NCBI GenBank assembly: GCA_046259385.1
Contig: JBJYWI010000101.1
Location: 1-26,001 of the forward strand
Direction: 5' to 3'
Length of the DNA stretch: 26,001 nucleotides
Source of the DNA: CAVWDI01 sp046259385
GTDB taxonomy: Bacteria > Chloroflexota > Anaerolineae > Anaerolineales > UBA4823
Part shown: in pieces, positions 16,238 to 22,479 of the stretch
Position numbering within the stretch: the first letter of the stretch is position 1
How the letters are laid out: each line of letters opens with the position of its first letter
Notes under the pieces: model-generated
What the model saw: only the letters and a program-made list of their open reading frames with translations
Database searches by the model: none
What the model was told of the DNA's origin: nothing
Translations under genes and position numbers: made by a program

Positions 16238-17086
16238 TCATCCAGCGGGATCATAAATCAGCTGTCCCCTGACCCACTCTAAAGAATTAACCTTTGCGGT
16301 GCAGCCAATCAGTCCGGGTAGCAGCGCTTCCAGTTTACCAGGGTCGGCGGTAGTCCAGAACTGGTGGGCATCTACACCATCAGTCCTGAAAAAATTTGCA
16401 TAGTTTCTGTCTGATTCCGTTTGGAATTGAATGGAAACACGTTTCACTTGCCTGGCGACTGCCGGTGACGGGTCAATAACGCGCACACCCTCTCCGGTAA
16501 TTTCCCTGATCAGCGGGATAACAAATGGATAGTGGGTGCAGCCAAGCACAATGGTGTCAATGCCAACCTCTCTCATCGGGATAAGCACTTCTTCGAGAAT
16601 ACTCTTCGTTTCGGGTGATTCTAATTCTCCAGATTCGATCCGCTCGACCAACCCGGGGCAGGTGTGCTGCAGGATTCTGACATGGCTGGCAAACCGCTCA
16701 AGAACTGAGGCATACAGGGCGCCCTGAAAAGTAGCCGGGGTGGCAAGCACTCCGACAACACCGCTGCGGGTGTGCTCTGCGGCTGGTTTCAGGGCAGGCT
16801 CCATACCAACGAATGGGATTGAAGGGAACTTTCCGCGCAGGTAGTTCAGGCTGGCTGCCGAGGCTGTGTTGCATGCGACCACAACTGAACTGCAACCCAA
16901 ATCGATTAGAAATTCTGTGATCCCTTCTGAATAGGCGCGCACTTGTTCCAGGGGTTTAGACCCGTATGGTATATGGATCTGGTCAGCAATGTAACAGGTG
17001 CGGGTTTGCGGGAGCGCTTTCCAGATTTCCTTCAGGACCGTAAGACCGCCGATCCCAGAATCAAAAACGCCAATTTTCATCGCCAT
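16238..17086 (-). CDS. murI: glutamate racemase
   Basis: Cofactor-independent racemase of 282 residues that makes D-glutamate for peptidoglycan. IGVFDSGIGGLTVL at the N-terminus supplies the catalytic-region Asp and Ser. The two catalytic cysteines are C72 in VVACNTASA and C183 in LGCTHYPF. The frame stays open upstream for 19 more residues, but that stretch lies in the rplS terminator region and lacks family similarity. I chose the ATG that gives MAMKIGVFD, with GGAT about 7 bases ahead; the next Met two codons on is equally close to the conserved start. It sits downstream of rplS on the same strand but beyond a terminator. With murJ it supports peptidoglycan synthesis. Confidence 0.94.
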   Translation of the reverse strand: MAMKIGVFDSGIGGLTVLKEIWKALPQTRTCYIADQIHIPYGSKPLEQVRAYSEGITEFLIDLGCSSVVVACNTASAASLNYLRGKFPSIPFVGMEPALKPAAEHTRSGVVGVLATPATFQGALYASVLERFASHVRILQHTCPGLVERIESGELESPETKSILEEVLIPMREVGIDTIVLGCTHYPFVIPLIREITGEGVRVIDPSPAVARQVKRVSIQFQTESDRNYANFFRTDGVDAHQFWTTADPGKLEALLPGLIGCTAKVNSLEWVRGQLIYDPAG

Positions 17087-17105
17087 CAAATTTATCCAGG
17101 TAATT

Positions 17106-17141
17106 AAAAGAAAAGACGCAGGGTTATTCTTCACCTGCGTC
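17106..17141 (-). terminator. intrinsic terminator of rplS
   Basis: A perfect 8-bp stem (GACGCAGG / CCTGCGTC, 17115-17122 with 17134-17141) has an 11-base loop. On the minus strand it is followed directly by TTTTCTTTTAATTA. It lies 17 bases after the rplS stop. It should end rplS transcription before murI, which starts 20 bases further on. Confidence 0.85.
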
Positions 17142-17158
17142 AAGCTGTTTCAGGTATT

Positions 17159-17506
17159 TTAATCAAATTTCTGCTTCAACCTGGCGCTTTTACCAGTTCG
17201 TTCGCGCATGAAGTAAAGCTGAGCGCGGCGGACTTTTGAGTGCCGGTCAACGACCACTTTTTCCAGACGCGGCGACCGCAGCAGGAAGGTTCGTTCAACC
17301 CCGATTCCATTGCTGGCGATCCTTCTAACAGTGAAATTGGCGTTATTACCGCTGCTCCTCATCCGGATAATTGTGCCCCGGAATTCCTGGGTCCTTTCAT
17401 TCGTGCCTTCTTTTATCCTGATAAATACCCGGACCACATCGCCAGAACGGAGTTCCGGTATATTTGGATTAGGGGGCGCTTCAACAGATTTTAACAATTC
17501 TTCCAT
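17159..17506 (-). CDS. rplS: 50S ribosomal protein L19
   Basis: Ribosomal protein of 115 residues, normal L19 length, located at the 30S-50S interface. The conserved core is clear: PELRSGDVVRVFIRIKEG, RTQEFRGTIIRMR, TVRRIASNGIGVERTFLLRS and the basic tail RRAQLYFMRERTGKSARLK. A GGA lies about 8 bases before the ATG. It is not next to the usual partners rpsP, rimM and trmD, so it stands as a single-gene unit here. It has its own promoter (17607-17635), a leader of about 93 bases and its own terminator. It is divergent from the PfkB kinase gene. Confidence 0.97.
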   Translation of the reverse strand: MEELLKSVEAPPNPNIPELRSGDVVRVFIRIKEGTNERTQEFRGTIIRMRSSGNNANFTVRRIASNGIGVERTFLLRSPRLEKVVVDRHSKVRRAQLYFMRERTGKSARLKQKFD

Positions 17507-17606
17507 GATAATATCCTGCTTTTCAAATCTTCAAATAGACTATCAAAACAGCCTTATGACTGTTCTGTAGTACAAAATAAATCCGCCCGTACCGGCGCGG
17601 AAAAAC

Positions 17607-17635
17607 ATTATACCATGTTGGAACATATATGAAAA
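17607..17635 (-). promoter_or_regulatory. rplS promoter, extended -10 type
   Basis: On the minus strand TTTTCA (17635 to 17630; 4 of 6 matches) is followed after 17 bases by TATAAT (17612 to 17607). TGG directly precedes the -10 box, giving the extended -10 pattern TGnTATAAT. The predicted start near 17600 leaves a 5' leader of about 93 bases with a GC-rich first part. A leader of this length could host ribosomal autoregulation, but I see no recognisable L19 element. Confidence 0.6.
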
Positions 17636-17663
17636 GGATAAATATACCAGCCTTCCGGTCAGG

Positions 17664-17669
17664 TATAAT
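17664..17669 (+). promoter_or_regulatory. -10 box of a probable leaderless pfkB-parAB transcript
   Basis: A perfect TATAAT ends 6 bases before the ATG at 17676. RNA polymerase normally initiates about 7 bases after the -10 box, which would place the first transcribed base on the start codon itself. No Shine-Dalgarno can fit, and no good -35 box is visible at 16-18 bases. Confidence 0.55.
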
Positions 17670-17675
17670 CTAGCT

Positions 17676-18524
17676 ATGCTCAGTGAGCGGGAGAATAAAC
17701 CGCTGGATTATTTAATGATCGGTCACCTCACCATTGACAGGACGCCTGGGGGAGCATCTCTGGGAGGCACCGCGCTGTATTCAGCGCTGACTGCACGCGC
17801 GATGGGAATGGACGTCGCCATACTGACTTCCTGGGGGGAGGAACTGGATTTCAGTATTTTGCACGATATTGATTTGGTAAATATCAGAACCAGTAAAAGC
17901 ACCACTTTTGAAAATATCTCTACAGAATCAGGGCGTTTGCAACGAATTTTTAGAACCGCTTCAAGTATTAACCCGGATCAAATCCCACCAGAGTGGAAAA
18001 CAGCGAAAATTGTCCATCTGGGTCCGGTCGCCCAGGAGATCAGTTATGGGGTAATTGATGAATTCAATTCTTCATTTATCGCGGTGACCCCACAGGGCTG
18101 GATGCGTGATTGGGACCAGGATGGATGGGTTAAAAGCGCAGGCTGGCAGCAGTTTGGAGAGGTTCTTCCCCGAGTTGAGGCGGCGGTTATCAGTATGGAG
18201 GATGTTGGCGGGGATGAAAACATCCTGGCTGAGATGGCGTCCATCTGCCCTGCTCTGGCTGTCACTGAAGGCGCTGAGGGAGTCAGGATGTACTGGAATG
18301 GGGATGTGCGCCGTTTCAAACCTCCAAATGTAGAGAGTGTCGATACGACAGGAGCAGGGGATATTTTCGCGGCTGCACTGTTCTGCCGGTTGTATGCCAC
18401 CCGTGATCCATGGGGAGCAGCCCGTTTTGCGAACAATCTGGCGGCTTATTCTGTAACCCGTACCGGGACACTCTCCATCCCGACAGAATCTGAAATCAAA
18501 AAAAGCATGGTTGAGATATTGTAG
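17676..18524 (+). CDS. PfkB/ribokinase-family carbohydrate kinase
   Basis: Kinase of 282 residues that should phosphorylate a sugar or nucleoside with ATP. The N-terminal GGASLGGTALYSALTARAMG (residues 26-45) is the substrate-side double-glycine motif. DTTGAGD (223-229) with the catalytic base Asp229 is PfkB signature 2, next to the anion hole. It is shorter than most ribokinases (about 300) and the lid region seems small, so the substrate cannot be named. The first ATG is supported by the leaderless promoter arrangement; an alternative Met14 would remove only a charged, non-conserved tail. The stop is 6 bases before parA, so the kinase and the partition genes are one transcript. Confidence 0.88.
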   Translation: MLSERENKPLDYLMIGHLTIDRTPGGASLGGTALYSALTARAMGMDVAILTSWGEELDFSILHDIDLVNIRTSKSTTFENISTESGRLQRIFRTASSINPDQIPPEWKTAKIVHLGPVAQEISYGVIDEFNSSFIAVTPQGWMRDWDQDGWVKSAGWQQFGEVLPRVEAAVISMEDVGGDENILAEMASICPALAVTEGAEGVRMYWNGDVRRFKPPNVESVDTTGAGDIFAAALFCRLYATRDPWGAARFANNLAAYSVTRTGTLSIPTESEIKKSMVEIL

Positions 18525-18530
18525 GGCTGC

Positions 18531-19322
18531 ATGGGTAGAATTTACACATTTGCCAACCAGAAAGGCGGTGTGGGTAAGACTACCACAGTGATAAATCTAG
18601 GCGCATTTCTGGCAAAGTTCGGCAGGCGAGTCCTGCTGGTTGATCTTGATCCGCAGTCTAACGCTACCTCCAGTCTGAAAATTGACAAAAATTCGGTGAA
18701 CGGAGGCACCTATGATGTGCTGCTCGATTCTTCGAAAGTCGAGGACTTTGTTTTATATAATCCGCGCCTGAAATTGTCACTGCTGCCCTCTTCACCCTCC
18801 CTGGTCGGGAGCGAAGTTGAACTGGTCACAGAACTTGCCCGCGAAAACCGTCTACGGAATGCGCTGGAGCCTGTCCTGGAAAAGTATGATTACATTCTAG
18901 TGGACTGCCCCCCCTCGCTAGGGTTGTTGACCTTGAATGGACTGGTGGCTGCCAGAGACGGGGTAATTATCCCGGTTCAGTGTGAATACCTGGCGCTGGA
19001 AGGTTTGAGCCAGTTAGTCCAGACCCTCGAGCGGGTAAGATCAGTCGTTTTCCCGGGTCTTGAAATTCGGGGAGTGCTCCTGACCATGTTTGATGTGCGA
19101 ACAAATCTCTCTGCAGATGTTGTTCGAGAGGTAAGACGTTATTTTCCTGAGAAGGTTTTTGAAACGATCATTCCCCGAACAGTTCGCCTGGCGGAAGCGC
19201 CGTCATACGGGCTTCCGGTATCGGTTTACTCGCCCGAATCAAGCGGCGCCAGATCTTATGCATTACTCACCCGCGAGCTTCTGGCAGGTGATGGATATGA
19301 AATTCAATTGATACAGGAGTGA
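18531..19322 (+). CDS. parA: chromosome-partitioning ATPase ParA (Soj)
   Basis: P-loop ATPase of 263 residues that forms a nucleoid-bound gradient and moves ParB-parS complexes. The deviant Walker A motif KGGVGKTTT is at residues 11-19, with the signature lysine K11. Walker A' and B regions are VDLDPQSNATSS and LVDCPPSLGLLTLNGL. The C-terminus has the FPEKVFETIIPRTVRLAEAP pattern of chromosomal Soj proteins. No N-terminal helix-turn-helix is present, unlike plasmid type Ia ParA. AGGG precedes the ATG in the 6-base gap after the kinase gene. The last bases overlap the parB ribosome site. Confidence 0.96.
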   Translation: MGRIYTFANQKGGVGKTTTVINLGAFLAKFGRRVLLVDLDPQSNATSSLKIDKNSVNGGTYDVLLDSSKVEDFVLYNPRLKLSLLPSSPSLVGSEVELVTELARENRLRNALEPVLEKYDYILVDCPPSLGLLTLNGLVAARDGVIIPVQCEYLALEGLSQLVQTLERVRSVVFPGLEIRGVLLTMFDVRTNLSADVVREVRRYFPEKVFETIIPRTVRLAEAPSYGLPVSVYSPESSGARSYALLTRELLAGDGYEIQLIQE

Positions 19323-19324
19323 AG

Positions 19325-20179
19325 ATGGCTAAAAAAACCGGTCTAGGACGCGGTTTGGATGCGCTGATTGGCAGCGAAGAGTTCAGCACCCCTGTCGGTG
19401 TGGAAGAGATCCCGGTCAACCGCATTCAACCAAACCCGCGCCAACCCCGCAACAGGCTGCGGGAGGAACAGATGGCAGAACTGGCGGAATCCATCCGCCA
19501 GCACGGTGTTATCCAGCCGTTGATCGTTTCAAAAACCGGCACTGCAGGGGAGTATGTGCTGATCGCCGGAGAGCGCCGCCTGGAAGCAGCCCGGATGGCA
19601 GGGCTGGAAACCGTCCCGGTGATCACAAGGGAGGCAAGCGACCAGCAGCGGCTCGAGCTGGCGCTGATAGAAAACCTGCAGCGTGCAGATTTGGGTCCGC
19701 TCGAAGCTGCGGAAGCGTTCCGACAACTGGCGCAGGATTTTGATCTCTCGCACGAGGAGATCGCCGCCAGGGTAGGTAAAAGCAGGGCGACCGTGACGAA
19801 CACAATGCGCTTGCTGAACCTGGAACCGGAGGTGCAGCAGGCGCTGGCGGATGGTCTAGTCAGTGAAGGACATGGGCGTGCCCTATTGGGATTGGAAAGC
19901 AGCCATTACCAGGTGGTCCTGCTGGAAAAGATCATCTCGGAGGGATTAAACGTGCGCCAGACAGAAGCGATGGTCCGCAAAATCAACCAGCCCGGTTACC
20001 ACCGGGTAAAACCTGCAACACGGTCAGCGGAAATAATGGCGCTTGAGAGCCAGATCAGCCAGTCATTAAACACCCGGGTGAATCTGCTTCCCAAGAAGAA
20101 AGGCGGCAGATTGGTTATTTTTTATTACTCCGATGAGGAATTAGACGCAATACTTGACCGTATTCTCCCCGATGATTAA
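19325..20179 (+). CDS. parB: chromosome-partitioning protein ParB (Spo0J)
   Basis: Centromere-binding CTPase of 284 residues. Domains in order: the N-terminal ParA-activating peptide AKKTGLGRGLDALIG; the ParB/Srx CTP-binding domain with IQPNPRQPR and GERR (about 82-85); ENLQRADLGPLEAA (about 116-129); a helix-turn-helix (about 141-163, HEEIAARVGKSRATVTNTM); and a C-terminal dimerisation segment. A GTG six bases upstream overlaps the parA stop and could add two residues. I chose the ATG because GGAG lies 5 bases ahead and MAKKTGLGRGL is the family start. I saw no copy of the canonical parS palindrome in the window, so its sites are probably elsewhere. Confidence 0.95.
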   Translation: MAKKTGLGRGLDALIGSEEFSTPVGVEEIPVNRIQPNPRQPRNRLREEQMAELAESIRQHGVIQPLIVSKTGTAGEYVLIAGERRLEAARMAGLETVPVITREASDQQRLELALIENLQRADLGPLEAAEAFRQLAQDFDLSHEEIAARVGKSRATVTNTMRLLNLEPEVQQALADGLVSEGHGRALLGLESSHYQVVLLEKIISEGLNVRQTEAMVRKINQPGYHRVKPATRSAEIMALESQISQSLNTRVNLLPKKKGGRLVIFYYSDEELDAILDRILPDD

Positions 20180-20258
20180 TAAGAAAGGTTAAATTTATAT
20201 TAGCTTGTAGGGGGAAAACTTAAGAATAAATCGCGGTGGTAAATTTACAGGTGCATCG

Positions 20259-21866
20259 ATGAAAAGAATTTTGTCTAATGCCAGGATTTATACAATGGAC
20301 CAGTCTAACCCAACGGCTGAGGCGATTGCGGTGGATTATGGCAGGATAATCGCATTAGGGAGAGAAGACTTTATCTTAGGGGAGTATGGGACTGGGGCGG
20401 AAAAGATTGACCTGAAAGAAAATGTTGTCATCCCCGGACTGATCGATGCCCACATCCATCTGGAGCAGTATTCCCTCGGATTGACATGGCTAAACTGTGA
20501 AACGTCCACAAAGGAAGAATGTCTGCAGCGAGTTAAAAAGAGAGCATCCCAATCGGCGCCGGGCGAGTGGATCCTGGGGCATGGCTGGAACCAGAATGAT
20601 TGGGATGAAGGTTATGGTGATGTAAATGACCTTGATAGGGTTTCTCAAGGTCACCCGGTTTACCTGAGCGCAAAATCTCTCCATGCCGCCTGGGTTAACA
20701 GCGAAGCGTTGAAATTAGCCGGGATTACACACGGGACGGAAGACCCTCCTGGCGGGCGTTTTGGCAGGGATACTGGCGGTTTTCCAAACGGGCTTCTATT
20801 TGAATCTGCTGTGGCAGCTGTTGGCGACAGTATCCCTGAACCTTCAATTGAGGACACCTGCAGTGCGGTTCTGGCGGCGCAGCCGGAATTGTGGCGGATG
20901 GGGCTGACAGGCTGTCATGATTTCGACCGCCGGCGCTGTTTCCAGGCGCTCCAGATTCTGCGCGAGCGGAATGAACTTGGCCTGCGGGTATTGAAGAGCA
21001 TACCGGTTGAAGATTTGGAATACGCGCTTTTGCTCGGCCTGCGCTCTGGTTTCGGGGATGATAGACTCAGGATAGGGAACATCAAGATTTTCGCGGATGG
21101 AGCTCTGGGTCCTCGCACCGCGGCGATGCTGCAGCCCTATAAAGGCGAACCAGATAACCGCGGTATTCTCCTGGTAGATTCGGAGGAATTGTACGAAACC
21201 GGACGGGAAGCGGTCAGGAACGGTTTCGGGCTGGCGGTGCACGCAATCGGCGACCGCGCCAATCATGAGGTGCTGCTCGGGCTTGAACGCCTCAGGGAAT
21301 ATGAAGATTCTTTATCCGCGGAAGCTCGCAAGTCCAGCAGCGGAAAGGTCCGGCACCGGATTGAGCATGTCCAGGTGCTGCATCCAGAAGATGTAAAGCG
21401 GCTGGCTGATCTGGATGTGATCGCTTCGATGCAGCCCATCCACGCCGCTTCGGACATGAAAGCCGCGGACCGTTTCTGGGGTGACCGCTCGCGATACGCA
21501 TATGGCTGGAGATCACAGATCGAATCCGGATCTGTGCTTGCGTTTGGCTCGGATGCCCCGGTTGAATCGCCTGATCCGTTTTTGGGATTGTACACCGCCG
21601 TGACCCGCAGGCGGATAGACGGCAGCCCAGATGAAGATGGATGGTATCCGGAAGAGCGAATTTCAATTCAGGAAGCTTTTCACGGTTACACGCTGGGCGC
21701 GGCGTATGCCGCTGGTCTGGAGGACCGCCTCGGAAAACTGGCGCCTGGTTACCTGGCGGACCTGGTTGTGCTGGATAATGACCCGTTCACTTGCCTGCCG
21801 GAGGACCTGCTGGAGATCAAACCGCTCAGGACCATGGTGGGAGGTGAGTGGGTCTTCAACCGTTAA
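20259..21866 (+). CDS. amidohydrolase, YtcJ/N-substituted formamide deformylase-like
   Basis: Metal-dependent hydrolase of 535 residues in the amidohydrolase superfamily, YtcJ branch, which includes NfdA. The metal motif HxH is in PGLIDAHIHLEQY (H65, H67). Further ligands lie in HAIGDRANH (about 327) and HRIEHVQ. The catalytic Asp is in AFGSDAPVESPDPF (about 429). The segment IKIFADGALGPRTA around residue 275 is typical of this branch. The C-terminal half ends with the beta-sandwich pattern APGYLADLVVLDNDPF. No signal peptide is present. The substrate cannot be deduced, as members act on amides, formamides and hydrolysable ring compounds. AGGTG lies 6 bases ahead of the ATG. Its last 4 bases overlap the converging next gene. 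Confidence 0.88.
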   Translation: MKRILSNARIYTMDQSNPTAEAIAVDYGRIIALGREDFILGEYGTGAEKIDLKENVVIPGLIDAHIHLEQYSLGLTWLNCETSTKEECLQRVKKRASQSAPGEWILGHGWNQNDWDEGYGDVNDLDRVSQGHPVYLSAKSLHAAWVNSEALKLAGITHGTEDPPGGRFGRDTGGFPNGLLFESAVAAVGDSIPEPSIEDTCSAVLAAQPELWRMGLTGCHDFDRRRCFQALQILRERNELGLRVLKSIPVEDLEYALLLGLRSGFGDDRLRIGNIKIFADGALGPRTAAMLQPYKGEPDNRGILLVDSEELYETGREAVRNGFGLAVHAIGDRANHEVLLGLERLREYEDSLSAEARKSSSGKVRHRIEHVQVLHPEDVKRLADLDVIASMQPIHAASDMKAADRFWGDRSRYAYGWRSQIESGSVLAFGSDAPVESPDPFLGLYTAVTRRRIDGSPDEDGWYPEERISIQEAFHGYTLGAAYAAGLEDRLGKLAPGYLADLVVLDNDPFTCLPEDLLEIKPLRTMVGGEWVFNR

Positions 21867-22354
21867 TTCTCTTCCTGCTCTTCTCCTTCCAAACCCTCAT
21901 CCACTGGCACTGGTGCCTCTTCAGCCTGCATAGGTTCGACTTCCGGAGCGGGTGCTTCCTCCAAAGGCTGCTGCTGCAGAGGTTCCTCAACCTGCTCCAC
22001 AACCTCTTCCGGGGCTTCTTCTACGGGTTCGGCTGCTTCCGGCAGCTCTTCCAGTTCTTTCAACTGACCTTCGATCATTTCTAATTTGGTGGACTTCTCC
22101 TCTAATTCCTCTTCAAGCGAGGCGATCTGTTTCTTCAACCTGCCCATCTCACGCCGGTTTTTATAAAAGGTGGGCAGCGCGAAAAGCACCGCGATCAGCA
22201 CCCCGATTGCTAGCGCAAGCAGAAGAACCAGCGCCAGTGACCCCTGCACCTGCCAGAAAAGGATTGAGATTGGAACTGCGGCGACATTCTGGATCGCAAA
22301 TATTACTGCCAGGATCAGAATTGCCAGGATGATAATTAATAATACGATTGCCAT
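21863..22354 (-). CDS. LapA/DUF1049-domain membrane protein with acidic coiled-coil tail
   Basis: Protein of 163 residues. The N-terminal 65 residues form two membrane helices with the DUF1049 pattern FAIQNVAAVPISILFWQVQG followed by a second hydrophobic stretch, as in LapA (lipopolysaccharide assembly protein A). Residues about 68-103 form a heptad-like coiled coil (KKQIASLEEELEEKSTK). The rest is an unusual Glu/Pro/Ala-rich acidic tail up to the C-terminus. The family name comes from Gram-negative work; in this organism an LPS role is not implied. AGGAG lies 6 bases before the ATG and a TATAAT lies about 87 bases upstream. It overlaps the converging amidohydrolase gene by 4 bases, so no terminator fits between them. 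Confidence 0.8.
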   Translation of the reverse strand: MAIVLLIIILAILILAVIFAIQNVAAVPISILFWQVQGSLALVLLLALAIGVLIAVLFALPTFYKNRREMGRLKKQIASLEEELEEKSTKLEMIEGQLKELEELPEAAEPVEEAPEEVVEQVEEPLQQQPLEEAPAPEVEPMQAEEAPVPVDEGLEGEEQEEN

Positions 22355-22440
22355 TTTTGGCTCCTTGTTATGGGATGAACGCCCAAAAAAATTTTAGTTT
22401 GGATAGAGGTTGTAACGCTCAGTTTGTGGTTTAAAAAACA

Positions 22441-22446
22441 ATTATA
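22441..22446 (-). promoter_or_regulatory. possible -10 box for the LapA-type gene
   Basis: A perfect TATAAT lies on the minus strand in the 125-base gap between the sortase gene and the LapA-type gene. No -35 box stands out at 16-18 bases. The leader would be about 80 bases. Confidence 0.35.
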
Positions 22447-22479
22447 ACTTGGCTTCCATATTTTCAGATGTCGAAGGCG

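Noticed and set aside
16212..16251. Bidirectional terminator spanning the converging CYTH and murI stops
   Set aside because: The inverted repeat is imperfect and lies within both coding ends, and neither strand has a T-run after it.
16430..16452. parS-like sequence (GGAAACACGTTTCAC)
   Set aside because: It is inside murI, has broken symmetry compared with the canonical parS palindrome TGTTTCACGTGAAACA, and no other copies were noticed near parAB.
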